Below are positions 1 through 7,213 of a stretch of DNA of 36,954 bases, piece by piece (the stretch's first letter is position 1; each line of letters starts with the position of its first letter). A program made the translations under genes and the position numbers. Source of the DNA: Chlorobiota bacterium (lineage in GTDB: Bacteria > Bacteroidota > Bacteroidia > Flavobacteriales > Flavobacteriaceae); the NCBI GenBank assembly GCA_013153605.1, contig JAADED010000035.1:1-36954 (forward strand). Direction: 5' to 3'. The notes beneath the pieces were generated by a model that was not told where the DNA came from, searched no databases, and saw nothing but the letters and a program-made list of their open reading frames with translations.

Positions 1-178
1 ACTCCAAGCTGTAACTTTCGGTGGAAAGGTCCACTTTGGCTTCGGTGAGGTCGGCCTTGAATTTGTCGGCGTCAAACCGGCCGTCTTTGTCAAAATATTC
101 GGGAAAATACCGGCGGAGGATTTCCGTTCGTTGGTCCAAGGGCTTGATTTGTCCGGTGATTTTTTCTTCGCGGGGCAT
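1..178 (-). CDS. Site-specific DNA-methyltransferase (type III Mod-like), N-terminal fragment
   Basis: Reading leftwards from an ATG at 178-176, an open frame of 59 codons runs off the window edge, so only the N-terminus is present. It begins MPREEKITGQIKPLDQRTEI and continues with a YFPEYFDKDGRFD segment and a VDLSTESYSLE segment. From memory, this FP-x-x-FDKDG / ESYxLxW pattern matches the N-terminal region of type III restriction-modification Mod subunits (N6-adenine methyltransferases) in Bacteroidota. The catalytic DPPY and SAM-binding motifs would lie outside the window, so the call rests on the leader alone. The stretch just upstream (180-235) is very AT-rich. A Res helicase-nuclease partner would be expected further left if this is a complete system. 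Confidence 0.55.
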   Translation of the reverse strand, partial: MPREEKITGQIKPLDQRTEILRRYFPEYFDKDGRFDADKFKADLTEAKVDLSTESYSLE

Positions 179-233
179 TGTAAATTTTTTTGGATATTAA
201 AATTAAAAAATTTAATTTGAAAATAAAGGTTTT

Positions 234-845
234 TTATGCCGTCCCCGCAAACACATATCCTCCGAAGTAGGTTTTGAGAATCCGAAAAGAGGGAAAGCGG
301 CGGGTTGCCGTCCGGGGTACGGGTCGGGTGCAATCCGATGCGGCCAAAAGGTTTACGATCCTTGCAATCACATTCGGGCGGGGGCAATACCAATCCAATA
401 TTCCGAGGCGGCCTCCGGGGGCAATCAGATTTCGGGCAAGGGCCAGGGCTTCTTTCCAATGCGGGATGACGGTGAGGGCCAGCTCGAAAGATACAATGTC
501 GTACGTTTCGGGTAATCCGTGGCGGCGAAAGAAGGCGGCATCGGCCGTAGCCGCATCGGCTTCAAGAAAACGGACGTTTGTCAGGCCCGTGCGTTGGACT
601 CGTCGCCGGGCGCGCTCAAGCATGCGCGGGGAGATATCTGTACACACGATTAATCCCCTTCCTTTTAAATAGTGTTCATAAAGGGGAATCGAAAGGCCGG
701 TACCGCATGCGGGAAGTAAAATGCGGCTTCCGGGGCGAGGGTTTAAAGCATGCACCAAATCCTTTCGCGGCCGGCGATAAAAGAATGCGGTCGCACCGTC
801 ATACAAAGGAGCGATCAGGTCATACCAATCCCGTGGATTTTTCAT
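234..845 (-). CDS. Class I SAM-dependent methyltransferase (UbiE/Methyltransf_11-like)
   Basis: The 203-residue protein starts MKNPRDWYDLIAPLYDGAT, the usual opening of small UbiE-like methyltransferases. Motif I, the SAM-binding glycine loop, is ILLPACGTG at about residues 42-50. An acidic residue follows in IVCTDIS (motif II), and a DIVSFELAL segment fits motif III. A cysteine sits in the glycine loop where alanine or glycine is more usual (DxGxGxG written here as PACGTG). The substrate cannot be told; ubiquinone/menaquinone-type, lipid or small-molecule methylation are all possible. The gene lies upstream of, and co-directional with, the type III Mod-like gene, 55 nt away, but a functional link is not established. 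Confidence 0.75.
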   Translation of the reverse strand: MKNPRDWYDLIAPLYDGATAFFYRRPRKDLVHALNPRPGSRILLPACGTGLSIPLYEHYLKGRGLIVCTDISPRMLERARRRVQRTGLTNVRFLEADAATADAAFFRRHGLPETYDIVSFELALTVIPHWKEALALARNLIAPGGRLGILDWYCPRPNVIARIVNLLAASDCTRPVPRTATRRFPSFRILKTYFGGYVFAGTA

Positions 846-906
846 GATTCCAAATTACGATTTTTTGGCCCACGGAAGCGGTCCACCACCTTTGCGGGGA
901 ATTGCG

Positions 907-914
907 TATCTTTA
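907..914 (+). promoter_or_regulatory. Possible -7 box upstream of capA-like gene
   Basis: TATCTTTA matches the Bacteroidetes -7 consensus TAnnTTTG at 7 of 8 positions. It lies 26 nt before the ATG at 941. No TTG was seen at the usual -33 distance. This placement argues against the TTG codon at 902 as the start of the following gene, because that codon would lie upstream of the box. Confidence 0.35.
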
Positions 915-940
915 AGGGTCGGATTTTGAATTTTTTGCTT

Positions 941-1990
941 ATGCGCATGCGACTCTCGGCCCTGGCGGCCGCTTGGTTTTTGTGGGCTGCCGCCTTCGGC
1001 CAATCTTCGGATACCCTCACCCTGGTAGCGGTGGGAGACATTATGTTGGGCACCAATTATCCCGCCGGATATTTACCGCCCGGCAACGATTGTCGTCCCT
1101 TATTGGAAGAAGTAAAACCCTACCTCCGCGATGCGGATGTTACTTTCGGCAATTTGGAAGGTACTTTCAGCGACAATCCGGCGCCTTATGCCAAGTCTTG
1201 TTCGAATCCCCGTTGGTGCTACCGCTTCAGCATGCCCGAAAAATATGTGCAATGCCTTACCGATGCGGGGTTCGACATACTCAATATGGCCAACAACCAC
1301 GTGCACGATTTGGGAACGTACGGCAAGCGCAATACCATGCGGGTGCTTCGGGAAGCGGGTTTGCGATTTATGGGCGTATGCGAACGGCCCACCGATACTT
1401 TCACGGTCAAAGGGGTGAAGTTCGGGTTTGCCGGATTTGCACCCAACAGCGGCACCTGTTCCATTAACGACTATCGAAAAATGGAAGAGACCGTCAAAAA
1501 ATTAAAAGAAACCTGTGACATCGTGGTGGTGTCCTTCCACGGGGGAGCCGAAGGGAGCAAATATCAGCACGTACCCAAAAAGACGGAATATTTTCTGGGC
1601 CAAAATCGGGGAAACGTGTACGAATTCGCCCACCGGGCAATCGATGCGGGGGCCGACCTGGTCATCGGTCACGGGCCTCACGTCACCCGGGCGGTGGAAA
1701 ATTACAAAGGCAAGCTCATTGCTTACAGCTTGGGCAATTTTTGCACCTACAAACGATTCAACATCCGCGGACCCAACGGGATTGCTCCCATTTTAAAAGT
1801 ATATTTGGACAAAGAGGGCAATTTTTTGGAAGCACGCATCATTCCCGTTTATCAGGACGAAAACAGGGGCACCCTGATCGACCCCCAAAAGCGGGTGATC
1901 GAAAAAATCCGCACCTTGACCGCCGAAGATTTTCCCCATACGCCGCTGGTCATCACCGATGACGGCCGCATATTGCCCCGAAAAGAATAG
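941..1990 (+). CDS. CapA family protein (PGA_cap metallophosphoesterase fold)
   Basis: A 349-residue secreted protein. It opens with a signal peptide (MRMRLSALAAAWFLWAAAFGQ). The PGA_cap fold follows: VAVGDIMLG (metal-binding GD), FGNLEGTFS, NMANNHVHDLG (the NNH signature), VVSFHGGAEG, and IGHGPHVTRAVE followed by AYSLGNF. The family is named for CapA of Bacillus poly-gamma-glutamate capsule synthesis, but no capB, capC or capE neighbours are present, so capsule synthesis is not implied; a periplasmic phosphoesterase role is the cautious reading. I chose the ATG at 941 (947 is also possible) because it gives a clean signal peptide and sits after a possible promoter. Only 3 nt separate its stop from mtaB, which suggests co-transcription. 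Confidence 0.85.
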   Translation: MRMRLSALAAAWFLWAAAFGQSSDTLTLVAVGDIMLGTNYPAGYLPPGNDCRPLLEEVKPYLRDADVTFGNLEGTFSDNPAPYAKSCSNPRWCYRFSMPEKYVQCLTDAGFDILNMANNHVHDLGTYGKRNTMRVLREAGLRFMGVCERPTDTFTVKGVKFGFAGFAPNSGTCSINDYRKMEETVKKLKETCDIVVVSFHGGAEGSKYQHVPKKTEYFLGQNRGNVYEFAHRAIDAGADLVIGHGPHVTRAVENYKGKLIAYSLGNFCTYKRFNIRGPNGIAPILKVYLDKEGNFLEARIIPVYQDENRGTLIDPQKRVIEKIRTLTAEDFPHTPLVITDDGRILPRKE

Positions 1991-1993
1991 CTT

Positions 1994-3301
1994 ATGCGGG
2001 AAGGGCCTCCCAAAAAAATTGCGTTTACCACCCTGGGATGTAAGCTCAATTTCGCCGAAACGTCGGCCATCGCTTCTCGTGTGCGTACGCACCGGCGTAC
2101 CGACTTTTCCGAATCGGCCGACGTGTATGTGGTCAATACGTGTACCGTCACGGCCAATGCCGAGCGTAAATTGCGCGAACTGGTGCGGCGTGTCAAAAGC
2201 CGAAACCCGGAAGCCAAAGTAGTGGCCATCGGCTGCTTCGCCCAACGGGATTCCGAGGCGGTGGCCGCCATCGAAGGGGTGGATTTGGTATTGGGCATGG
2301 CCGAAAAATACCGGTTGCCCGAACTCCTGCCCGCCCTCGAACGGGGTGAATTGCCCCGGATTCTTAATGAAAAATCTCCGTCGGAAGCCGGATTTTTTCC
2401 CGCTTATTCGGCCGGCGACCGCACACGGGCTTTCCTCAAGATTCAGGAAGGGTGCGATTATCCTTGCACCTATTGCGTGATACCCGCTGCCCGCGGTAAA
2501 GGGCGCAATCCCACGGTGGAGGAGATTGTGGCTCAGGCCGAAGAAATCGCCGGACGCGGCATTCGGGAAATCGTCCTGACGGGTGTCAATATCGGGACCT
2601 TTCGCGACCGGTCGGGTCCTCGGGAGCGACGATTTATCGATTTGATTCGGGCGTTGGATCAGGTGGAAGGTATCGACCGCTATCGCATATCGTCCATCGA
2701 ACCCAATTTGCTCACCGACGAAATCATCCGTTTCGTATTGAAAGAATCCCGAGCTTTTTTACCCCATTTTCATATTCCGCTTCAAAGCGGGAGCAACGAA
2801 ATATTGGGACGCATGAAGCGCCGATACAGGCGCGAGCTGTATGCCGATAAAGTGCGAAAAATTAAGGAATTGAACCCCGATGCGGCCGTGGGGGCCGACG
2901 TGATCACGGGCTTTCCCGGCGAAACGGACGAACTCTTTCGCGAAACTTATGCTTTTTTGAAGGAGTTGCCCGTCAGTTATTTGCATGTATTTCCTTATTC
3001 GCCCCGTCCCGGCACCGAGGCTTCCCGTATGAAAGGTCAGGTGCCGCGGGCCGAAATCAAACGGCGGAGTGCCCTTTTGCGCGAATTGTCCGACCGCAAA
3101 CAAATGCTTTTTATCCAAAGCCAGTTGGGCCAAGTGCGGCCCGTATTGTTCGAGCAAACTCCTTCGGACGGCCGCCTGGCGGGATGGACCGACAATTACA
3201 TACGCGTGGTTCGTCCTTTTCGTAAAGATTGGATTAACCGCATCGTTCCCGTCCGGTTGGACCGCGCCGACGGCCTTACGGTTTTAAGTGAAAACGCATG
3301 A
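1994..3301 (+). CDS. mtaB: tRNA (N6-threonylcarbamoyladenosine(37)-C2)-methylthiotransferase MtaB
   Basis: A 435-residue radical-SAM methylthiotransferase that converts t6A37 to ms2t6A in ANN-decoding tRNAs. The N-terminal UPF0004 domain carries the three auxiliary 4Fe-4S cysteines, C16 (TTLGCKLNF), C50 (NTCTVT) and C81 (AIGCFAQ). The radical-SAM core has the CxxxCxxC motif GCDYPCTYC at C154, C158 and C161, followed by AARGKGRNP. LTGVNIGTF, ISSIEP and PLQSGSNEIL match the MtaB/MiaB family. A C-terminal TRAM-like region follows. TTLGCKLN with NTCTVT favours MtaB over MiaB or RimO. The stop overlaps the next gene in an ATGA. Confidence 0.93.
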   Translation: MREGPPKKIAFTTLGCKLNFAETSAIASRVRTHRRTDFSESADVYVVNTCTVTANAERKLRELVRRVKSRNPEAKVVAIGCFAQRDSEAVAAIEGVDLVLGMAEKYRLPELLPALERGELPRILNEKSPSEAGFFPAYSAGDRTRAFLKIQEGCDYPCTYCVIPAARGKGRNPTVEEIVAQAEEIAGRGIREIVLTGVNIGTFRDRSGPRERRFIDLIRALDQVEGIDRYRISSIEPNLLTDEIIRFVLKESRAFLPHFHIPLQSGSNEILGRMKRRYRRELYADKVRKIKELNPDAAVGADVITGFPGETDELFRETYAFLKELPVSYLHVFPYSPRPGTEASRMKGQVPRAEIKRRSALLRELSDRKQMLFIQSQLGQVRPVLFEQTPSDGRLAGWTDNYIRVVRPFRKDWINRIVPVRLDRADGLTVLSENA

Positions 3302-3984
3302 ACCGAAAAATATATATTCTCCCCGGATTAGGGGCGTCCACCGATATCTACCGCGCCTTGCGATTTCCGGCGGGCTATGAAATCGTGCCGGTGGAGTGGA
3401 TCATGCCCCGCCCCGACGAGTCTCTTTCGGCATATGCCAAGCGGCTGGTGGAGCGCTACCGCATCCGCCCCGGCCAGGTGTTGATGGGAATGTCGTTCGG
3501 CGGGATGATGATCAACGAAATTTCCCGATTGGCGGAGCCCCGGAAAATGGTGTTTATCTCCACCGTCAAAACTTCCGAAGCCTTTCCACCCTGGTTTAAA
3601 TGGGGGCGGGCCGTGCGGATTTGGAACCGCTTGCCCTACGGCCTGATCGTTCATCCTTTGCGCACCGCGCGATTTATGCCCGTGAAAGTGGTACGCAAGC
3701 GATTGCTTTTATACGAGCGTTACCTCTCCATCCGCGATCCCGAATATTTCAAATGGGCCATTCGCCAAATTCTCTTTTGGAACCGGGACATGCCCCCATT
3801 TCCCTATTTGCATGTACACGGCACTCGCGACAGGGTATTTCCCATGAAGTATCTGAAAGGTGACGTGGTGCCCGTGGAAGGAGCCGCCCATTTGGCTCTG
3901 ATGACCCATCCTCATCGCATCGGCCCGGTGGTGCGGCGGTTTCTTAAAGTGCCTCATTTGTCGGGCGTGCAACAGCGAAGGTAA
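3298..3984 (+). CDS. Alpha/beta hydrolase
   Basis: A 228-residue cytosolic alpha/beta-hydrolase. The nucleophile elbow is GMSFGG with Ser66. A catalytic aspartate fits HGTRDRVFP (about D178) and the histidine fits EGAAHLALMTHP (about H198), so the triad is complete. The N-terminal YILPGLGAST is the oxyanion-hole strand. There is no signal peptide. The start ATG overlaps the mtaB stop (ATGA), indicating translational coupling, though the substrate is unknown and no link to tRNA thiomethylation is evident. The 3' end overlaps the convergent SDR gene by 31 bp (3954-3984), so the last residues (about 10) are encoded in DNA that codes on both strands. Confidence 0.8.
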   Translation: MNRKIYILPGLGASTDIYRALRFPAGYEIVPVEWIMPRPDESLSAYAKRLVERYRIRPGQVLMGMSFGGMMINEISRLAEPRKMVFISTVKTSEAFPPWFKWGRAVRIWNRLPYGLIVHPLRTARFMPVKVVRKRLLLYERYLSIRDPEYFKWAIRQILFWNRDMPPFPYLHVHGTRDRVFPMKYLKGDVVPVEGAAHLALMTHPHRIGPVVRRFLKVPHLSGVQQRR

Positions 3985-4994
3985 ACCTCGGCCAATTCCT
4001 TTAAGGCTTCTTCGGGAGGGATGAATTCATAATCGAATTCCCGCCGGGCTTTGGAGCTGTCGTAAGTTTCGCTTCCCCACAGGGCGTCCAAAGCTTCTTT
4101 TTCCACCGGTGCGAGTTCCGTGAATTTTCCCGTGAGGCGGGCAAGGGTATTATATATAGGTAATAAGCCCCCGACAATCTTTCGTGGTAACCGGTAACGG
4201 GGCGGCGGCACGCCCAAAGTGTCGGCCAAAAGGTACAACATGTCTCTTACCTGCATGTGGCCGCCGTTGAGGATGTAGCGTTCGCCCGAAATTTGTCGCT
4301 CGATGAGGCGGAGGATGATTTCCGTCACGTCCCGCACGTGTACATACCCGGTGGAGCCGTCGGTATAAAAAGGGAGGCGTCGCCGGTACAGGCGATCGAC
4401 GGTTTGCCCTAGGCCCCGGTCGTAATAAAAAGGGCTTACGATCACCGAAGGGTTGATGACGGCCGCCCGGAGTCCTTCTTCCATGCCCCGCCAAACTTCC
4501 ATTTCCGAAAGAAATTTGGTGGCTCCGTAGGTGGTGTGAGGCACCGCCCATGTCCATACGGCCCGTTCCGTTTTGGGAGAGCGGTTTCCGCCCAGGGCCG
4601 CTATCGAACTGATGTGTACCAAATAGGAAGTGCCGCTGTCGAGGGCGGCATTGATCAGGTGGGCGGTTCCTTCCACGTTGGTGCGGTACATCTCTTTTTT
4701 GTCCCGCGGAGAAAAAGAAATTTTAGCCGCACCGTGGACGATCACCGGCGCTTGGGGGACGATGTCGAATACAAAGCAAGGATCCGCCGTGTCGCCTTGA
4801 ATCCAACGGATGCGGTCGAATGCCGGCTCGCTTCCGTAAAACCGAAAGAGGCGCCGAACATGCTCTTTGCCTTTGGGATTCCGGTAAACGGCCAATACGT
4901 CGAATCCCCGCTCGGCCAGCCGGCGTAACAAATGGCCGCCCACCATGCCGGTGGCGCCCGTCACCAATACGGGACCGGGAAGCGGAGAATTCAT
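3954..4994 (-). CDS. NAD(P)-dependent epimerase/dehydratase (extended SDR)
   Basis: A 346-residue extended short-chain dehydrogenase. The Rossmann motif is VTGATGMVGG (G13, G16, G19). A HGAAKISFSPRDK segment corresponds to the NNAG strand, HISSIAALG contributes the catalytic Ser130, and YGATK gives Tyr156 and Lys160. Closest in style to the NAD-dependent epimerase/dehydratase group acting on sterol-like, flavonoid-like or nucleotide-sugar substrates; the substrate is not deducible. It lies 16 nt downstream of the OmpH-like gene on the same strand and probably shares its transcript. Its 3' end overlaps the convergent hydrolase gene. Confidence 0.85.
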   Translation of the reverse strand: MNSPLPGPVLVTGATGMVGGHLLRRLAERGFDVLAVYRNPKGKEHVRRLFRFYGSEPAFDRIRWIQGDTADPCFVFDIVPQAPVIVHGAAKISFSPRDKKEMYRTNVEGTAHLINAALDSGTSYLVHISSIAALGGNRSPKTERAVWTWAVPHTTYGATKFLSEMEVWRGMEEGLRAAVINPSVIVSPFYYDRGLGQTVDRLYRRRLPFYTDGSTGYVHVRDVTEIILRLIERQISGERYILNGGHMQVRDMLYLLADTLGVPPPRYRLPRKIVGGLLPIYNTLARLTGKFTELAPVEKEALDALWGSETYDSSKARREFDYEFIPPEEALKELAEVYLRCCTPDK

Positions 4995-5010
4995 GCCGGA
5001 GAAAGAAAGC

Positions 5011-5526
5011 TTATTTTTCGGCGGCGTTCAAAGCCTCGATAAATTCTTTGGTGATGTTTTTTTCTTCTTTGCCGTATGCCACGCCCGCCAGCTCGCTTCG
5101 TGAAAAGATATAGGTGTAGCCGTGGGTTTTACCGTACTCTTCCACAAAGGCTTTGAGCTTGTCGGTGGCTTCCTGGGAGGCGCGGTTAAAATCTTCCTGG
5201 AGGCGGTTGAATTCCTGTTGCTGAAGCAATTGAAGGTTTTGTTGTTCGGCCAGGAGTCGGTTATATTCCTGTTCGGCCTTTTTGGGGCTCATGCGGCGGC
5301 TTTTTTGCTGAAATTCCTGCCATTGTTGTTGGAGGGCCAGCCCCAGGCTGTCGTATTTACGGGTGAAGGCTTCCTGTTTGGCTTCGAATTCTTTTTGAAT
5401 GTCTTTCATCAATTTGTATTCTTTCACCACTTCGTTCAAATCGATGTAAGCGGTTTTTTCCGGTTCGGGTTGACGGCAAGCGACGGCCATCCACAGGATC
5501 AGGGGAAGCAACAAAATTTTTTTCAT
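5011..5526 (-). CDS. OmpH/Skp family periplasmic chaperone, probable lipoprotein
   Basis: A 171-residue protein beginning MKKILLLPLILWMAVACRQ. The AVAC could serve as a lipobox, with Cys17 lipidated. The mature part starts TAYIDLNEVVKEYKLMKD, the usual opening of OmpH/Skp proteins, and continues as a long charged, Gln-rich helix (about residues 35-130) that would form the coiled-coil tentacle. It ends with the short YIFSRSELAGVAYG strand pair typical of the family. Skp-like proteins hold outer membrane proteins in the periplasm for BamA. Unusually, no bamA neighbour is present. The -7 box at 5544-5551 sets this start. Confidence 0.8.
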   Translation of the reverse strand: MKKILLLPLILWMAVACRQPEPEKTAYIDLNEVVKEYKLMKDIQKEFEAKQEAFTRKYDSLGLALQQQWQEFQQKSRRMSPKKAEQEYNRLLAEQQNLQLLQQQEFNRLQEDFNRASQEATDKLKAFVEEYGKTHGYTYIFSRSELAGVAYGKEEKNITKEFIEALNAAEK

Positions 5527-5543
5527 CTTTCGAGGGTTTGGCC

Positions 5544-5551
5544 CAAAGATA
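5544..5551 (-). promoter_or_regulatory. -7 promoter box for the ompH-like gene
   Basis: On the minus strand the sequence reads TATCTTTG, a perfect TAnnTTTG, 17 nt before the ATG at 5526. It directly follows the T-tract of the hpf terminator, so termination and re-initiation are packed into about 35 bp. Confidence 0.6.
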
Positions 5552-5575
5552 AGAAAAGCGCCCGAAATCGGACGC
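5551..5575 (-). terminator. Intrinsic terminator downstream of hpf
   Basis: On the minus strand, GCGTCCG pairs with CGGGCGC (7 bp, one G-U) around an ATTT loop, followed by TTTTCTT. It begins 8 nt after the hpf stop at 5583. Confidence 0.55.
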
Positions 5576-5582
5576 CGAGGGA

Positions 5583-5876
5583 TCAGGAATGTTTTTTGGA
5601 TTTCTCTTCGCGCAACATGCGCTTGAGCACGTCATACACCAGGTCGGTGGCTTTTTCGAAGGTTTCGGCATCGCGGCTGGCCACCAGGGTATTGCCGCTC
5701 ACGCGTATGCGTACTTCCACCGTTTTGTCGTTACGCGGTTTATTGTTTACCTTCAGATACACGTCGGTTTCCACGATGCGGTCGTTGAATTTTTCCAATC
5801 GCGAGAGTTTTTTCTCGATAATGGCCAGACGTTTGGGTTCGGCCTCGAAATTGACGGGATGAAATTGGATTCTCAT
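5583..5876 (-). CDS. hpf: Ribosome hibernation-promoting factor, HPF/YfiA family (short form)
   Basis: A 97-residue protein of the sigma-54 modulation / RaiA family. It begins MRIQFHPVNFEAEPKRLAII, has the central ETDVYLKVN-(x)n-KTVEVRIRVSGNTLVA strands, and ends with the ATDLVYDVLKRMLREEK helix. It lacks the C-terminal dimerisation domain of long HPF, so it is the short form expected to bind the 30S decoding centre in stationary phase. It is 18 nt downstream of the Xer gene and presumably co-transcribed with it. The order rpsU-xer-hpf is a recurrent one in Bacteroidota. Confidence 0.88.
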   Translation of the reverse strand: MRIQFHPVNFEAEPKRLAIIEKKLSRLEKFNDRIVETDVYLKVNNKPRNDKTVEVRIRVSGNTLVASRDAETFEKATDLVYDVLKRMLREEKSKKHS

Positions 5877-5894
5877 GGCATCGGGTTTTTGGGG

Positions 5895-6785
5895 TTATTT
5901 TTTCTTTGCCCGCGGATGGGCTGAGGCATATACGCGTTTGAGTTCGGCCAGTCCCGCATGGAGGTAATGTTGGGTGGCTGCCAGGCCTGCATGACCCAAC
6001 AGCTCCTTGATGGTGTGCAAATCGGCACCCCGGTTGAGGAGGTGGGTGGCAAAAGAGTGCCGCAACAGGTGGGGGCTGCGTTTTTCTTTGGCACTCACCG
6101 CCCCCAGGTGGCGGGATACCAGCCGATGGACGAATACGGGATACATTTTGCGGCCCTTGTCCGTGAGGAAAAAGGCCGGATGGGAGGGGCGCGGCCATTG
6201 TTTGTCCCGCGCTTCCTTATAGGCGCGCAAAGTGTCGGCCAAATCGGGAAGGAGGGGGATCAGCCGCTCTTTGTTACCCTTGCCGCGAATGCGGAGGCGC
6301 ATATTGTCCCAATCGACGGCGTCGTCGGTCAGGTCGATGAGTTCGGCCCGTCGCATGCCCGTGTCGTATAAAGTTTTGAGAACCGCCAGGTCGCGGAGGC
6401 CCGAAAAAGAGCGGTCGTAAGGTAGGGTGTCCAATAAAAGGCGGGTTTCCTTTTCGGAGAGGGGGACGCGTTGCTTTTTGGCGGTTTTGAGTCCCGGAAT
6501 GCCCGCGGCGGGATTGGAGGACAAAACGCCGGTTTTAATCAGGAATTTGTAAAAACTCCTCACCGCCGTCAGCTTCCGGTTCACCGAGCGGGGGTCCAAC
6601 CCTTCGGAAGAGAGGTACACCACCCATCGCCGGATGTCTTTGGGCCCGGCCTCCAACGGGGATTTGCCCCGCGCATGGCGCAAAAAACGGGTGAAGCTCT
6701 CCAAATCGCGCCGGTAGGCGTCGGCCGTCAGGGGAGAATAGTGGCGCTCTTTCAGCAAATATTCGATGAAACGATCAACTGCCAT
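5895..6785 (-). CDS. xerC: Tyrosine recombinase XerC/XerD family
   Basis: A 296-residue tyrosine recombinase. The N-terminal SAM-like core-binding domain spans about residues 1-95. The catalytic domain carries Arg145 (DTGMRRAEL), the GKGNKER lysine (172), HLLRH (His239, Arg242), GHAGL (His265) and the nucleophile Tyr274 in QHYLH. All catalytic residues are present and the length equals the Xer housekeeping enzymes, so chromosome dimer resolution at dif is the likely role rather than phage integration. Position beside rpsU and hpf supports the housekeeping reading. XerC and XerD cannot be separated confidently by eye. Its ATG sits directly after the rpsU terminator hairpin. Confidence 0.85.
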   Translation of the reverse strand: MAVDRFIEYLLKERHYSPLTADAYRRDLESFTRFLRHARGKSPLEAGPKDIRRWVVYLSSEGLDPRSVNRKLTAVRSFYKFLIKTGVLSSNPAAGIPGLKTAKKQRVPLSEKETRLLLDTLPYDRSFSGLRDLAVLKTLYDTGMRRAELIDLTDDAVDWDNMRLRIRGKGNKERLIPLLPDLADTLRAYKEARDKQWPRPSHPAFFLTDKGRKMYPVFVHRLVSRHLGAVSAKEKRSPHLLRHSFATHLLNRGADLHTIKELLGHAGLAATQHYLHAGLAELKRVYASAHPRAKKK

Positions 6786-6827
6786 AAATAAAAATACAAG
6801 CCAATTTACAAAACCGGCTTGTATTTT
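6786..6827 (-). terminator. Intrinsic terminator between rpsU and xer
   Basis: AAAATACAAGCC (6791-6802) is perfectly complementary to GGCTTGTATTTT (6816-6827): a 12-bp stem with a 13-nt loop. On the minus strand it is followed by a T-rich run ending in TTTATTT at the xer ATG (6785-6783). It lies 24 nt downstream of the rpsU stop. The xer gene must be read through this hairpin or start within it. Confidence 0.75.
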
Positions 6828-6851
6828 CCAAACGTTACACGCCCGGAGGGC

Positions 6852-7049
6852 TTATTCCTCCATTTGGCGCTTGAGCTCGCGATAACGTGCACGAAGCAAT
6901 TGTTGACGGCGGCGTTCCGAAGGTTTGGTGTAATGCATGCGTTCGCGAATTTGTTGCATCATCTTCACCTTGTTGAACTTCCGCTTGAAGCGCTTCAGTG
7001 CACGATCGATGGATTCTCCTTCTTTTACGGGTATGATCAACATATGCAC
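6852..7049 (-). CDS. rpsU: 30S ribosomal protein bS21
   Basis: A 65-residue, strongly basic protein with the bS21 signature: MLIIPVKEGESIDRALKRFKR at the N-terminus (after MH), then KFNKVKMMQQIRER and a C-terminal KPSERRRQQLLRARYREL. bS21 binds the 30S platform near the anti-Shine-Dalgarno end of 16S rRNA, which is notable in a phylum where SD sequences are rarely used. It has its own promoter upstream and a strong terminator downstream. Confidence 0.95.
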   Translation of the reverse strand: MHMLIIPVKEGESIDRALKRFKRKFNKVKMMQQIRERMHYTKPSERRRQQLLRARYRELKRQMEE

Positions 7050-7066
7050 CTATGATTTTCGAATGG

Positions 7067-7098
7067 CAAAATTACAAAAAGCGTTCCTTTTTATCAAA
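7067..7098 (-). promoter_or_regulatory. rpsU promoter (TTTG-N20-TAATTTTG)
   Basis: On the minus strand, a -33 TTTG (plus 7095-7098) and a perfect -7 TAATTTTG (plus 7067-7074) are separated by 20 nt, matching the Bacteroidetes sigma-A consensus TTG-N19-ish-TAnnTTTG. The -7 box lies 18 nt before the rpsU ATG. This is the best complete promoter in the window. Confidence 0.75.
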
Positions 7099-7185
7099 TT
7101 TTTGTTTTCTCGGCTTTATAAGGCGTATCGATTGGGGCATAAATTTTGTTTATGACCATCGGCATATTTTACCCGAAAATTGATT

Positions 7186-7193
7186 TAATTTTG
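7186..7193 (+). promoter_or_regulatory. -7 box for the 128-residue secreted protein gene
   Basis: TAATTTTG is a perfect -7 match, 21 nt before the TTG start codon at 7214. No TTTG lies at the normal -33 spacing. Confidence 0.45.
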
Positions 7194-7213
7194 TAACGCA
7201 AATCCGGCGTAAA

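Noticed and set aside
902-940. TTG at 902 as the start of the CapA-like protein
   Set aside because: It lies upstream of the possible -7 box at 907-914 and adds a charged stretch ahead of a good signal peptide, so the ATG at 941 is preferred.
5527-5582. tRNA genes after hpf, expected from synteny in related bacteria
   Set aside because: The gap is only 56 bp and holds a terminator and a promoter box; no cloverleaf can fit.
5895-6785. Tyrosine recombinase as a sign of an integrated element
   Set aside because: Its length, intact Xer motifs and position beside rpsU and hpf fit the housekeeping dimer-resolution enzyme. No att-like repeats or cargo genes flank it.
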